A stretch of DNA of 64,000 nt from Woeseia sp. GTDB lineage: Bacteria > Pseudomonadota > Gammaproteobacteria > Steroidobacterales > Woeseiaceae. The stretch is from positions 1,657,305 to 1,721,304 of the forward strand of contig JAJFKW010000001.1 of NCBI GenBank assembly GCA_021773015.1, read 5' to 3'. The translations under genes and the position numbers were made by a program. The notes under the pieces were generated by a model that was not told the origin of the DNA, searched no databases, and saw only the letters and a program-made list of their open reading frames with translations. Below are positions 46,611 through 56,502 of the stretch, one piece after another. How positions within the stretch are numbered: position 1 is the first letter of the stretch; the number at the start of each line of letters is the position of its first letter.

Positions 46611-47816
46611 CTAATCGACCAGGAAACTCTCACCGTAGTCCATAGACGGCAACTCAAAAAATGCGGCAATCGATTGCCCGATATCAGCGAACGTATCGCG
46701 TTTTCCAATGGAGCCGGCCGCAACTTTCGCGCCGTAAGCCAACACAGGAATGTGTTCCCGAGTGTGGTCAGAGCCCGGCCATGTAGGATCGCAACCATGG
46801 TCGGCACAAATAACCAAAAAATCATCGTCGTTCATCTTTTCGAGCAATTCGGGTAGGCGGACGTCGAAATATTCCAGCGCCTCTGCATATCCGTCAACGT
46901 CGCGCCGGTGACCATAGAGCATGTCAAAATCGACAAAATTGGTAAACACGATTGTGCGATCTCCGGCACCGTCCAACGCGTTCAACGTCGCATCGAATAA
47001 CGCGGCATTGCCGGTTGCCTTAACTTTCTCTGTTACGCCACGATGCGCGTAGATATCTGAAATCTTTCCAACACTAATGACGTCTCCACCACTGGCGACT
47101 AACTTATCTAAGAGCGTGTCCGACGGCGGCGGGACCGTAAGATCCCTACGATTTCCGGTTCGCGCGAAGTCGCTCGCATCATTACCGATAAATGGCCGGG
47201 CGATAACGCGTCCAATATTGTACTCATCCACGAGTTCTCGTGCGACATCGCAAAGATCGTACAGTTTCTGCAAGCCGAACGATTCTTCGTGGCAGGCAAT
47301 CTGAAATACGCTGTCCGCGGACGAGTAAACTATCGGCTTGCCGCTACGCATGTGTTCATCGCCGAGGTCCGCAATGATCGTCGTACCTGAAGCGTGGCAA
47401 TTGCCGAGCACGCCAGGTAGCTCTGCGCGCTCGATCAACTTTTCTAAAAGATCTTTTGGAAAGGTATTTTTCTTGTCCGTGAAATAGCCCCAATCGAAAA
47501 GCACAGGCACACCCGCTATCTCCCAGTGTCCGCTGGGTGTATCTTTTCCGCTGCTTAGCTCTGCCGCAAACCCATAGGCTCCAATAACCTCTGCGTCAGA
47601 CTCGCAGCCAGCAGGCATTCTACCGCTACTTTCCGTCGCCGCTCCGATGAGCCCCAATTTTGTGAGATTTGGCAGTTTCAGTGGCTTGCCGGCCCGAGCG
47701 CGGACAGTCGCGATACTACCGAACGTATTCGCTCCAACATCGCCAAATTTTTCGGCGTCCTCGGTTGCGCCAATGCCGAATGAATCCATTACCAGAATAA
47801 TTGCCCTGCTCATCAT
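46611..47816 (-). CDS. deoB: Phosphopentomutase
   Basis: DeoB converts (deoxy)ribose-1-phosphate to the 5-phosphate, linking DeoA and DeoD to DeoC. The 401-residue alkaline-phosphatase-fold enzyme has the metal-binding [27 protein letters not shown] with the phosphorylated Thr, [44 protein letters not shown] and the C-terminal [10 protein letters not shown]. All metal ligands look present. It follows the second nupC gene on the same strand, 31 bases away, forming an operon nupC-deoB. Confidence 0.96.
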   Translation of the reverse strand: MMSRAIILVMDSFGIGATEDAEKFGDVGANTFGSIATVRARAGKPLKLPNLTKLGLIGAATESSGRMPAGCESDAEVIGAYGFAAELSSGKDTPSGHWEIAGVPVLFDWGYFTDKKNTFPKDLLEKLIERAELPGVLGNCHASGTTIIADLGDEHMRSGKPIVYSSADSVFQIACHEESFGLQKLYDLCDVARELVDEYNIGRVIARPFIGNDASDFARTGNRRDLTVPPPSDTLLDKLVASGGDVISVGKISDIYAHRGVTEKVKATGNAALFDATLNALDGAGDRTIVFTNFVDFDMLYGHRRDVDGYAEALEYFDVRLPELLEKMNDDDFLVICADHGCDPTWPGSDHTREHIPVLAYGAKVAAGSIGKRDTFADIGQSIAAFFELPSMDYGESFLVD

Positions 47817-47847
47817 TTCATCCTCGCAGAATTTCTGCCCACCGTGA

Positions 47848-49071
47848 TTACTGCAGCGAGAAAAACAGCCCAGCCAATGCCGCGCTCATCAGATTGGCTA
47901 GTGTACCTCCAATTACCGCCTTAAGACCAAGACGAGCAATGTAACGACGTCTCGCTGGCACAATGCTGCCAAGCCCGCCCATCAAAACCGCAATAGACGA
48001 CAAGTTGGCAAAGCCACACAGTGCGAATGTCACTACAATTTGCGTATGTGCGGACAGTTGCTCCTTCAGCGGTAGAAACTCCAAATACGCAATAAATTCG
48101 TTCAGCACGAACTTCTGGCCAATTAAACTCCCAGCCGTAGTTGCCTCGTGCCAGGGTACGCCTAACAAAAATGCAACCGGTGCGAGAAGCTGGCCGAGCA
48201 ACCATTCCAATGTCAAATCTGTAATGCCAAACCAGCCGCCAACTAAACCCAATATCCCATTGAGCAATGCAACTACCGATACAAATGCAATCAGCATTGC
48301 GCCAACATTGAGCGCCAACTTAAGACCGGTTGCCGCTCCAGTGCCGATCGCGTCGAAGATGTTGACCGCACGCTCTTCGTCGTCGATGGCGTCCGCATCA
48401 AACTCACCTGTCATTTGTCCGGTCTCGGGCATTAGCAGCTTCGCCATCAATAGGCCACCTGGTGCCGCCATAAAACTCGCAGTAATCAAGTAATGCAGAT
48501 CGACACCCATGGACGCATATGCAGCCATAACAGAGCCCGCAATCGTCGCACAGCCACCCGTCATAACGGCAAACAATTCCGAATCGCTCATCCGTGCAAG
48601 ATAAGGTTTGACGACCAATGGCGCTTCCGTGTGGCCGACGAATATATTGGACACGGCGGACATCGATTCCGTTTGACTGCTGTGCAGCAGGCGATGCAGC
48701 CAACCACCCAATACGGCGATGACCTTCTGCATGATGCCCAGGTAATAAAGAACTGACGTTAGCGCAGCGAAGAAAATGATAATCGGCAAAACATTAAATG
48801 CCATGGTGAAACCAAGACTCTCAACCGTGCGAACGCCAAATACGAATTCTATGCCGGCGTTACCGAAGTCAATCACAGAACGGACCGCCGTTACGACGCC
48901 ACCGAGCATCTTGCGCCCATACGGCACATAGAGAATTAGTGCGGCAATGGCGACTTGTAATAAGAAGGCCAATGTCACGGTACGCCGGTTGATTGCCGAT
49001 CGATTCGATGACATCAGCACGGCTGTCGCAAGAATCGTAACGATTCCGACGACTCCCATTACTACCTGCAT
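47848..49071 (-). CDS. NupC-family concentrative nucleoside transporter (second copy)
   Basis: The 407-residue paralogue of the transporter at 38240 has the same CNT motifs: [63 protein letters not shown] and [17 protein letters not shown]. The key motif reads GHTEAPL instead of GQTEAPL in the first copy, at a position that contacts the nucleobase, so the two may prefer different nucleosides. GGGAG lies seven bases before the ATG. It is transcribed with deoB and begins just after the terminator of the cytochrome oxidase operon. Confidence 0.93.
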   Translation of the reverse strand: MQVVMGVVGIVTILATAVLMSSNRSAINRRTVTLAFLLQVAIAALILYVPYGRKMLGGVVTAVRSVIDFGNAGIEFVFGVRTVESLGFTMAFNVLPIIIFFAALTSVLYYLGIMQKVIAVLGGWLHRLLHSSQTESMSAVSNIFVGHTEAPLVVKPYLARMSDSELFAVMTGGCATIAGSVMAAYASMGVDLHYLITASFMAAPGGLLMAKLLMPETGQMTGEFDADAIDDEERAVNIFDAIGTGAATGLKLALNVGAMLIAFVSVVALLNGILGLVGGWFGITDLTLEWLLGQLLAPVAFLLGVPWHEATTAGSLIGQKFVLNEFIAYLEFLPLKEQLSAHTQIVVTFALCGFANLSSIAVLMGGLGSIVPARRRYIARLGLKAVIGGTLANLMSAALAGLFFSLQ

Positions 49072-49088
49072 GTCGAAACTCCCAAACC

Positions 49089-49117
49089 AAAAAAGGCCCG
49101 GACATAATCCGGGCCTT
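49089..49117 (-). terminator. Rho-independent terminator of the cytochrome oxidase operon
   Basis: A ten-base perfect stem, AAGGCCCGGA at 49093-49102 with TCCGGGCCTT at 49108-49117, and a five-base loop. On the minus strand it is followed by six T residues, and it lies 79 bases after the last cox gene. Confidence 0.9.
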
Positions 49118-49195
49118 CGATCAAACTAGTGAGCTTATGGCAATATCGCTAGACCAAACGATCAATCATTGCGGCTGCTTTTAGATGAGTCGCAT

Positions 49196-49537
49196 TCAGT
49201 GATGCACCGGCTCCGGCACGAATGTGCTTTCGCCAAAAAATTCAATGCGCGTCAAGAAAGTATAATCACCTTCCAATGCCATCAATGCGATAAATATACA
49301 AATCGCAACGGGCGGTACAAGGATCGCGAGTTGCAAGGCCTTTCGCTCAAACCCCAAATGCATAAAGATATAGACGATGCCGCCCGCTTTTAAAAACATG
49401 AACAGCAGGATCAGGCCCCAGCGCAACATGCCGGCATCCATGTAATCTGTCGCGTACGAAAATCCGCTCAAAATAAACAGCGAGATCCACATGATCCAGT
49501 AGATCTTCAGCGGATGTTCTTGTTGTCCTTGTTCCAT
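49196..49537 (-). CDS. Cytochrome c oxidase subunit IV family protein
   Basis: The 113-residue protein has three membrane segments (about 12-30, 36-60 and 66-90): IYWIMWISLFILSGFSYATD, then LILLFMFLKAGGIVYIFMHL and LVPPVAICIFIALMAL. The second includes the KAxxIVxxFMHLGFE pattern of prokaryotic subunit IV (CyoD-like). It is an accessory subunit and carries no cofactor. It is the last gene of the cox operon. Confidence 0.88.
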   Translation of the reverse strand: MEQGQQEHPLKIYWIMWISLFILSGFSYATDYMDAGMLRWGLILLFMFLKAGGIVYIFMHLGFERKALQLAILVPPVAICIFIALMALEGDYTFLTRIEFFGESTFVPEPVHH

Positions 49538-49559
49538 GTGCTACAGCTCCCGCGGCCAG

Positions 49560-50252
49560 TTACCAAAGATAGAAGAATGCAAATATGAATACCCAGACGA
49601 GGTCGACAAAGTGCCAATACAGGCCGGCAATTTCGACGATTTCGTAGTTTCCACCGCGTTTTTCATAGAATCCCCGTTTGACTCTAAATGCGACCACCAA
49701 CAGATATATGACTCCCGCACTGACGTGCAGGCCGTGAAAACCTGTAATCATGAAAAATGTCGCACCGAATTGCGCTGCGCCCACTGGGTTTTCCCATGGC
49801 CTGATGCCCTCATCGACGATAAGTTTGGTCCATTCGAATGCCTGCATACCGACAAACGATGCACCGAGTATCGCCGTCGCGATCATTAACCAAAATGTCC
49901 TCTTGCGATCTTTTCGATAACCCATATTGACGGCGAGTGCCATCGTGCCACTCGAGGTAATCAATATGAATGTCATTATTGCAATCAAGATCAACGGGAT
50001 CGGATCGCCGCCAAAAGACAATGCGAACACTTCGCTTGGATAAGGCCAAGCATCCACCGCGGAAATGCGCACGGTCATGTACGAAATCAAGAAGCAGCTG
50101 AAAATGAACGTGTCGCTGAGGAGAAAAATCCACATCATGGCCTTGCCCCAAGGCACATGGAACGACTGTTTATCGGCGGAGAAATCGCTGACGACGCCAT
50201 TCATACCTGCTGGCAGGACTTCCCCTGAATCAGTAACTGCAGCTTCCGACAT
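49560..50252 (-). CDS. Cytochrome c oxidase subunit III (CyoC/CoxC-like)
   Basis: The 230-residue protein has about five membrane segments. WGKAMMWIFLLSDTFIFSCFL, MTFILITSSGTMALAV, AFEWTKLI, TGFHGLHVSAGVIYLLV and LYWHFVDLVWVFIFAFFYL are classical subunit III segments. It supports proton pumping and stabilises subunit I. It is preceded by a second, different subunit III-like gene in the same operon, 15 bases away. Confidence 0.92.
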   Translation of the reverse strand: MSEAAVTDSGEVLPAGMNGVVSDFSADKQSFHVPWGKAMMWIFLLSDTFIFSCFLISYMTVRISAVDAWPYPSEVFALSFGGDPIPLILIAIMTFILITSSGTMALAVNMGYRKDRKRTFWLMIATAILGASFVGMQAFEWTKLIVDEGIRPWENPVGAAQFGATFFMITGFHGLHVSAGVIYLLVVAFRVKRGFYEKRGGNYEIVEIAGLYWHFVDLVWVFIFAFFYLW

Positions 50253-50267
50253 AAACGTAAATCCTTC

Positions 50268-50930
50268 TTAGGTAGATAACAGCATTCCAAACAATATTGC
50301 CCATACCAGCAGCAAGAAATGCCAATAAACCGTGCACAGTTCAACACTCACGCGCACCGCCTCGGACGGTGCCCCAGTCCAAACTTTTATTGCTGACCGC
50401 GCCCAAACCCACAAACCGCCCAACATATGCAAGCCATGAACCGCAGTGAGCAGGTAGAAAAATGCATTGGCGGGGTTGCGGGCCATCGTATCGCCAACCG
50501 CTTGTAGCTGATACCAAGCAAGCAGTTGCCCACCGAGAAACAACACACTAAGCGCGCCGGAAATCGCGAGACCAATACGCACTGAGTTATCGTTATTCTT
50601 GACTGCGGCGCCGCGTGTCCACTGAAATGCAATGCTCGCCAATACGAGCGCGCCAGTATTAATCCATAGTAGATCCGGCTCGGCCAATGGATTCCAATCT
50701 GGCATTTTCATACGCAATGTATATGCACTGATAAACAGGCCAAACAATGATGTTGCCACGGCCAGAAAGGTCGCGAGTCCAACAGCCTTTGAGTTGGTAT
50801 CGAGCGATTTACCGCTCACCGCATCATCGATCTCGTTGGACACCCACGGTTGGGTATTCAATGTCTGCCGCAATAGCCACCCAATAACGGTGACCATGAT
50901 GCAAGCGAGAAATATCAGCGTAATCGTCAC
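50268..50930 (-). CDS. Second cytochrome c oxidase subunit III-like protein
   Basis: The 220-residue protein has about six membrane segments. FLGGQLLAWYQL, AFFYLLTAVHGLHMLGGLW and CTVYWHFLLLVWAILFGML are subunit III features, while the first 70 residues differ from its neighbour and include a separate N-terminal membrane anchor. Paired subunit III-like genes occur in some SoxM-type oxidase operons. The start is GTG at 50930, 13 bases after the subunit I stop. Confidence 0.85.
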   Translation of the reverse strand: MTITLIFLACIMVTVIGWLLRQTLNTQPWVSNEIDDAVSGKSLDTNSKAVGLATFLAVATSLFGLFISAYTLRMKMPDWNPLAEPDLLWINTGALVLASIAFQWTRGAAVKNNDNSVRIGLAISGALSVLFLGGQLLAWYQLQAVGDTMARNPANAFFYLLTAVHGLHMLGGLWVWARSAIKVWTGAPSEAVRVSVELCTVYWHFLLLVWAILFGMLLST

Positions 50931-50943
50931 TGTAACAATCTAC

Positions 50944-52710
50944 CTAGTGGTGAATGCCATGATCGCGACCCGCCGGTGCCTCGGCAGATGCAGGTACGTT
51001 CTGCGGAATGAAATCGTCTGGATATCCTGGAACGCTATAGTCGTATGCCCATCGGTGTACTTCCGGCAGATGGTGGCCCCAGTTTCCATGTTTTGGCGGA
51101 TTGTCTGGTGTTTGCCACTCTAACGTTGCTGCGCCCCAGGGATTGGGATCGGATTTTTTGCCGCTGCGCAAGCTGACAATCATGTTGTATAGGAATATTA
51201 ACTGCGTCACCGCTACGAAGATCGCTGAAATCGTAATGCTGGTATTCAGCGTGTGTGCGGACTCGGGCATGAAATCGGTCGTACCCATCGAAAAATAACG
51301 TCGCGGTACACCGAGGAAGCCCAGATAATGCATCGGCAGGTAAATGGAATACGTACCGAAGAATGTCATCCAGAAATGCCACTTGCCAAGCGTTTCATTG
51401 TACATTTTGCCCGTCATTTTCGGAAACCAATGATAGATAGCACCGAACACAACCAGAACCGGCGACACACCCATTACCATATGAAAGTGCGCAACGACGA
51501 AGTAAGTATCAGACAACGGCAAGTCGACAACCACGTTGCCCAGGAAAATACCCGTTAGGCCGCCGTGAATGAAGGTGAAAATGAAACCAATTGCAAACAG
51601 CATTGGGACGCGAAGATGGATGTTGCCCTGCCATAGCGTCAACACCCAGTTGTAGACTTTCAGCGCAGTTGGCACAGCAATGATCAGCGTCGTGGTTGCA
51701 AAAAAGAATCCAAAGTATGGATTCATGCCGCTAACGTACATGTGATGCGCCCAGACAATGAAGCTGAGACCACCGATTGCCAAAATCGCCCAAACCATCA
51801 TGCGATAACCGAATATATTCTTACGCGCATGTGTTGACAGTATGTCAGACACAATACCGAACGCCGGCAACGCAACGATATAAACTTCCGGATGCCCGAA
51901 GAACCAAAACAGATGCTGAAATAGAACGGGGCTGCCGCCAGTGTGGCTGAGCTGTTCACCCGCCGAGATCATTGCCGGCATGAAAAAACTGGTCAAAATA
52001 GTCTTGTCGAGCAACATCATGATCGCGCTTACCAGCAATGCGGGAAACGCCAGCAGACCCAGAATGGTTGCCATAAAAATGCCCCATACCGAAAGTGGCA
52101 GGCGCATTAATGTCATGCCACGGCAGCGTGCCTGCAAAACGGTAGTAACGTAATTTAGCCCGCCCATCGTAAACGCCACGATGAATACTGCGAGCGACGC
52201 CAGCATGAGGATAATGCCCAGTTCGATGCCAGGCGTGCCTGGCGCGATGGCCTGCGGCGGATACAAAGTCCAGCCAGCGCCAGTTGCTCCGCCGGGAACG
52301 AAAAAGCTGATCAGCAAAATAATGACGGACAGCAAATATACCCAGTAACTCAGCATATTCATGTACGGAAACACCATATCCCGCGAGCCGCACATGAGTG
52401 GAATCAAATAATTGCCGAAGCCACCGAGAAACAACGCCGTCAGCAGGTAGATCACCATGATCATGCCGTGCATTGTGACAAACTGGTAGTAGCTCTCCGG
52501 CGTAATAAACGAGAAGCTATCTGGAAAACCCAATTGCAGGCGCATCATCACCGATAGAGCTAGCGCGATCAGTCCGACAAAAATCGCCGTAAGACCGTAC
52601 TGAATTGCAATGACCTTGTGGTCCTGACTCCAGATGTATTTCGTAATAAACGTCTGCGGATCATGGTGTTCTATTTCGTGATCACGATCTGCAATTGATA
52701 CGTAGGCCAT
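50944..52710 (-). CDS. ctaD: Cytochrome c oxidase subunit I
   Basis: The 588-residue protein with about twelve membrane helices is the heme-copper catalytic subunit. The low-spin heme ligand is in FVTMHGMIMVIYL. The CuB site is WFFGHPEVYIVALPAFG with its Tyr, the second CuB histidines are in VWAHHMYVSG, and the heme a3 ligands are in DTYFVVAHFHMVMG. It reduces oxygen to water using electrons from subunit II. The first residues (ADRDHEIEHHDPQTF) are cytoplasmic. It is the second gene of the operon. Confidence 0.97.
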   Translation of the reverse strand: MAYVSIADRDHEIEHHDPQTFITKYIWSQDHKVIAIQYGLTAIFVGLIALALSVMMRLQLGFPDSFSFITPESYYQFVTMHGMIMVIYLLTALFLGGFGNYLIPLMCGSRDMVFPYMNMLSYWVYLLSVIILLISFFVPGGATGAGWTLYPPQAIAPGTPGIELGIILMLASLAVFIVAFTMGGLNYVTTVLQARCRGMTLMRLPLSVWGIFMATILGLLAFPALLVSAIMMLLDKTILTSFFMPAMISAGEQLSHTGGSPVLFQHLFWFFGHPEVYIVALPAFGIVSDILSTHARKNIFGYRMMVWAILAIGGLSFIVWAHHMYVSGMNPYFGFFFATTTLIIAVPTALKVYNWVLTLWQGNIHLRVPMLFAIGFIFTFIHGGLTGIFLGNVVVDLPLSDTYFVVAHFHMVMGVSPVLVVFGAIYHWFPKMTGKMYNETLGKWHFWMTFFGTYSIYLPMHYLGFLGVPRRYFSMGTTDFMPESAHTLNTSITISAIFVAVTQLIFLYNMIVSLRSGKKSDPNPWGAATLEWQTPDNPPKHGNWGHHLPEVHRWAYDYSVPGYPDDFIPQNVPASAEAPAGRDHGIHH

Positions 52711-52770
52711 CAGGCTCCCCTTAAACTATCTAATCGATACTTTGTTGCGTTCATTGACAAGCTACTCGAC

Positions 52771-54123
52771 TTACAGCGAATTAATGTATGCGACCAGGTC
52801 ATTCACTGCCTGTTCGTCCTGCATCGCCTTTGCCATAAAGCCCATTTGTTTACCGTAATAATCGGTCGGATGTTCGCCACGAATGCCGGCTTTGAAGTTT
52901 TTAATCTGATTCGCCAGATACCAATCGGTCATGCCAGCCAGGCGCGGCGCATTCATTGCCTGTATTCCTTGGCCTTCTTTACCATGGCAATAAGCGCAAA
53001 TGGCATACATTTTCGCACCATTGCTCTCGACCCCGGTCACCGTGCTTGGCGCAGGATTGTCCGGCAGCGTCTGAATATGTGCGATTACGTTGTTGATCGC
53101 AGCATCGGTTGCCAACGTTCTTGCCATAGGCGCCATCGTTTTGCCGAGCGGATCATCGTCCCTAGCGCCACGTAGTCCGTTTTGGTAATTCTTAATCTGA
53201 CTTTTGAGATACCAGGCGCTTTGTCCGGCAAGCTTCGGCGCATTGAGCGCCTTCTGACCTTCACCGTTTTGTCCGTGGCAAGCCGCACAAACTGCGTATT
53301 GTGCTGCCCCGACGGCGGCATTGCCTGCGGCCGCCGCCTGCGTTTCGGCATACGTTGGATACGAATCTACCCAAGCGTCAAAGTCAGCCTGTTCATCGAC
53401 TACGACCGCACCGCGCATTGTGTGATGGCCGATTCCGCACAACTCCTCGCACAATAATTCGTAGGTACCCAGTTTGGTTGGTGTCAGCCACAGGTAGGTT
53501 TCCATTCCCGGCACGAGGTCCATCTTGACGCGAAATTGAGCGACAGCGAAATCATGCAAGACATCTTTCGAACGAAGATTGAATTTGACCGGCACGTTGA
53601 TCGGAATGTGTACTTCCGGGCTCGTCACCAAAACATCATCCTGACCCAGAGGATCGTCAGCATCCATACCGAACGGATTGTCGTTGGTGATCAGTTTGCC
53701 GTTAACGTTGCCGAACTGGCCGTCATCACCAGGCAAACGGTAACTCCAGTGCCACTGCTGACCGTTGGCTTCTATCTCGATCGCATCATCGGGCACGTTG
53801 ACGAACTTTGCCCAAACGAAGAGGCCAGGCGCCAACATCGCAGCGACGCCGATGGTGGTAACGACGGTAAGAATCCATTCCAGTTTGGCATTCTCGGGAT
53901 CGTAATCGGCCTTGGCGCCGTCTTTGTTGCGATACTTGATGATCGCGTACGCCATGAATAGGTTTACTGCGACAAACACGAACCCCGTCACCCAGAAGGT
54001 GATATCGATAGTCGTATCGATCTGGCTCCAATTCGAGGCTAAATCCGTGAAATACCAGGGGCTCATAAAATGAAAAATCAATGAACCCACAACCAACACA
54101 ATCAAAGCAACGGCTAAAGGCAT
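52771..54123 (-). CDS. ctaC: Cytochrome c oxidase subunit II fused to two cytochrome c domains
   Basis: The 450-residue protein has a first hydrophobic helix (about 1-22), two more (about 43-63 and 84-105) and a periplasmic cupredoxin domain. The CuA site is complete: Cys225, Glu227, Cys229, His233 and Met236 in CEELCGIGHHTM, plus an upstream His in LHDFAV. Two cytochrome c domains follow, with heme motifs CAACH at 279-283 and CAYCH at 376-380, each with an NAPxLAG helix. The two domains are clearly duplicates of each other. Fusion of subunit II to cytochrome c is known for caa3-type oxidases, usually with one domain. It is the first gene of the operon. Confidence 0.95.
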   Translation of the reverse strand: MPLAVALIVLVVGSLIFHFMSPWYFTDLASNWSQIDTTIDITFWVTGFVFVAVNLFMAYAIIKYRNKDGAKADYDPENAKLEWILTVVTTIGVAAMLAPGLFVWAKFVNVPDDAIEIEANGQQWHWSYRLPGDDGQFGNVNGKLITNDNPFGMDADDPLGQDDVLVTSPEVHIPINVPVKFNLRSKDVLHDFAVAQFRVKMDLVPGMETYLWLTPTKLGTYELLCEELCGIGHHTMRGAVVVDEQADFDAWVDSYPTYAETQAAAAGNAAVGAAQYAVCAACHGQNGEGQKALNAPKLAGQSAWYLKSQIKNYQNGLRGARDDDPLGKTMAPMARTLATDAAINNVIAHIQTLPDNPAPSTVTGVESNGAKMYAICAYCHGKEGQGIQAMNAPRLAGMTDWYLANQIKNFKAGIRGEHPTDYYGKQMGFMAKAMQDEQAVNDLVAYINSL

Positions 54124-54531
54124 ACCTATTGCATCCTTATCTCATGACATTCGCGGATTGTTTGAGCAGAAGCGTAAGCCCCACCCGTTTGTTTTCGATC
54201 AGCACGTAGTCGTCTATTATTCTAATGTCTTGAATACGGCAAACGCCTGCTGCATTCCCCAAAACGATATCTGTATATCTGAAGCAGCCAAATTCCCTGC
54301 TGGCAATCTGATACCCGAGCCAATTCTCGCTAATTAGTAGAACCAATTGTGAGACTCTTAGCAAGCAAGCAGGATAGTGGAATCAGCGTCCAATTTCCAC
54401 TCGAAAACCGCGCATCAACGGCCAATGCCCAGTATTTATACGACTGATTTTAAAGGACTATTTCGCGGGGCTTTCGCGCACGAAGGACACGGACCTGAGG
54501 TCGGGCGTAAAGCCGAAGGGATTTGTCGTTT
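54124..54531. other. Intergenic region upstream of the cytochrome oxidase operon
   Basis: This 408-base gap should hold the cox promoter. A minus-strand frame at 54137-54364 could give 75 residues including VCRIQDIRIIDDYVLI, which faintly recalls DUF6491 proteins, but it lacks a signal peptide, a good start and clean family motifs. It may be a decayed gene. I see no RNA gene. Confidence 0.35.
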
Positions 54532-54963
54532 TTAGAAGGTAAAATCGAGGTCTTTGCGGACATTTTCCTTCGCTTTTTCGAAGTCGGCCTGCAAATTAGC
54601 GAGCTCTTCTTCCAACGATCGGGTGAGATCTGCAGACTGAACGTTCAATACCATTGGATCGCCAATCGACCAATCGAATGATTGCGTTGGTGCATCAACT
54701 GTGCGGGCAGGCTCACCAACGCTATCTGCATCCTTCGTTCGAACATCCTGCCAGTTCAGGACTGCAATCAAGAGTGCCGCCGCAACCAGCCCGGTCAAAC
54801 TGCTCGCCAGCCACAGCGACGTTCGCGTATTTGTGGTATCACCAACCTGCGGTATTCGCCGCTCGGCCTCCAACGACGCTTCAATACGCTTTTGTAGACT
54901 CGCAGAATCGCCGATAGCGATCTGCTCCGCATCATTTTTGAGTCTGGTCTTTAACTCATCCAT
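54532..54963 (-). CDS. Putative anti-sigma-type membrane protein
   Basis: The 143-residue protein has a charged cytoplasmic N-terminus (1-47), one membrane segment (about 50-70, LASSLTGLVAAALLIAVL) and a periplasmic tail with a helical acidic C-terminus. It lacks the HxxxCxxC zinc anti-sigma motif, so the label rests on position: it starts within the end of the ECF sigma gene, with an excellent GGAGGT seven bases before the ATG, and overlaps it by eight bases. Its function could equally be another membrane sensor partner. Confidence 0.6.
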   Translation of the reverse strand: MDELKTRLKNDAEQIAIGDSASLQKRIEASLEAERRIPQVGDTTNTRTSLWLASSLTGLVAAALLIAVLNWQDVRTKDADSVGEPARTVDAPTQSFDWSIGDPMVLNVQSADLTRSLEEELANLQADFEKAKENVRKDLDFTF

Positions 54964-55504
54964 AACTTGTACCTCCAACGGCGTCCGCTACGCCTTCTCG
55001 CATCTGAAGAATTAAACGCTTTCTGGCCCTATGCAGGGTTACCTTAGCCCAGGTCACTGATCGATCCATCGCTTTTGCAAGGTCCTTTACCGGCATATCT
55101 TCTACATAGTGCAACCACATGGCAATGTAGGCATCCGATGAGAGTGTCATTTTAGCCGACAGCCACAAATTTTCCCGTTCGCTTTCCGATATACAGACGT
55201 GCAATGGATCACTGTCGTGCTGCAACTCAACGTCTTTGCCACTAATCTGCGGCGCTTGCCGTGCGGCATTACGTATGCCGATACGATAAATCCATGTACT
55301 AAAGCGCCATCGCGGGTTAAAACTGTCTAAATAGCGATATGCACTGACGAATGTATCTTGTACTGCGTCCTCGGCGTCCGCGATGCAGCTGCTGCGTGTC
55401 ATTAGGAAACGCAATAATCTGTCGCGGTAACGTACGACAAGTTCGTCGAATGCGGCCAAATCGCCGTCAAGCGCAATTTGTACTAGCTGCTCGTCCGTAT
55501 TCAC
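54956..55504 (-). CDS. ECF-type RNA polymerase sigma factor
   Basis: The 182-residue protein has region 2 (AFDELVVRYRDRLLRFL, then DAEDAVQDTFVSAYRYLDSF and FSTWIYRIGIRNA) and region 4 with a helix-turn-helix (EDMPVKDLAKAMDRSVTWAKVTLHRARKRL). There is no sigma region 3, as expected for ECF factors. The start is GTG. The gene order is exported protein, sigma factor, membrane protein, so the sigma factor may respond to an envelope signal. The overlapping membrane protein gene is the likely regulator. Confidence 0.93.
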   Translation of the reverse strand: MNTDEQLVQIALDGDLAAFDELVVRYRDRLLRFLMTRSSCIADAEDAVQDTFVSAYRYLDSFNPRWRFSTWIYRIGIRNAARQAPQISGKDVELQHDSDPLHVCISESERENLWLSAKMTLSSDAYIAMWLHYVEDMPVKDLAKAMDRSVTWAKVTLHRARKRLILQMREGVADAVGGTSYG

Positions 55505-55539
55505 GCGCAGTCCTTACCGCTGCCAAATACGAGCGACAA

Positions 55540-56502
55540 TTAGTACTCCAGTAAATCGGTAAATAGCGCAGGCTCAATCACCGTGCTGATAGAAAGTACA
55601 TTATCGTCGACTTTGATTTTTGTATTCGCTAAGACACTTTTAGCGGCTGAGTCGAGATCTGAATTAAATGCCTGCAAACTAATCAATCCGTTGGCGATTC
55701 CAGCGATAGATTCTGCCATTTTCGGATCAGTCGACACTAACTTCGCTTCTATCGCGACGTTACCATCTAGATCCGAGATCAAGATCGCTGCGCTTTCAGT
55801 ATTGCGAATGATATTCGATTCCCAACCGCTGTCGCCGTCGTCATCGAGCACGTCGGTATTCAGACCCGCCTGAACGAAAGCCTTATCGGCCGTTAGCACA
55901 AACATCGCATCCTTATGGCTGTCGCTGCCGGTAATCCTGCCCTTGCTCTCCAACATCGCTTTCATCTGTTCTTCGTTTGCGGTGACGATCGCCGTATTCT
56001 TAGCGGCAAAACTGAAGAACAATTGCTCGTCAAAATCGTCCAATGGATCAGAGCCTTTCTCGTTATTGGGAGTTTCATTTTCACCTTCCGACAACCGTTC
56101 GTCATCACCTTCCGACGCCCAAAAGTAGTCGCTTCCACGATGCGCACGCTCTTCAACGTCGCCATTCAGCCGCGCAAGGGAAAGAATCTTTTCTTTCGCA
56201 TCGTCACTTAATTCCCCTCTAACCACGATTACGGACCCTGTCGAGGCAGAATGAAACGCCGTAATCGTGTCAGTTTCTTTGCTCAGATCTATTCCGAATT
56301 CCTTACCGGCCTTCATCACCAAATGCACATCCAACCAGTCATACAATTTTTTTGCGGAGTCTGTCGCGCGCATCTTTTTCAGATCGGCGTGCATATACCA
56401 GGCTGTATTGTCTGGCAAGTCGCTGGAGTTTATGGACGCGGCCATTACGGTTGCGGTCAAGCCGGCGAATAAAATGATGAGTAAAGAACGAAGCAGATTC
56501 AT
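55540..56502 (-). CDS. Exported protein of unknown function, upstream of the sigma factor
   Basis: I do not recognise this 320-residue protein. It has a signal peptide (hydrophobic 6-20, cleavage after VMA at about 21), so it acts in the envelope or outside. The mature part contains DNTAWYMHADLKKMRATDSA, an acidic low-complexity stretch at about 130-155 and VLTADKAFVQAGL. It has alternating strands and helices and no membrane helix. Spacing of 35 bases to the sigma gene suggests one operon, so it may be sensed by, or be a target of, the sigma system. GGGGG lies eight bases before the ATG. Confidence 0.7.
   Translation of the reverse strand: MNLLRSLLIILFAGLTATVMAASINSSDLPDNTAWYMHADLKKMRATDSAKKLYDWLDVHLVMKAGKEFGIDLSKETDTITAFHSASTGSVIVVRGELSDDAKEKILSLARLNGDVEERAHRGSDYFWASEGDDERLSEGENETPNNEKGSDPLDDFDEQLFFSFAAKNTAIVTANEEQMKAMLESKGRITGSDSHKDAMFVLTADKAFVQAGLNTDVLDDDGDSGWESNIIRNTESAAILISDLDGNVAIEAKLVSTDPKMAESIAGIANGLISLQAFNSDLDSAAKSVLANTKIKVDDNVLSISTVIEPALFTDLLEY

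Noticed and set aside
54137-54364. A 75-codon minus-strand frame upstream of the cytochrome oxidase operon
   Set aside because: Faint resemblance to DUF6491 only; no signal peptide, start or convincing motif. Mentioned as possible decay in the intergenic entry.
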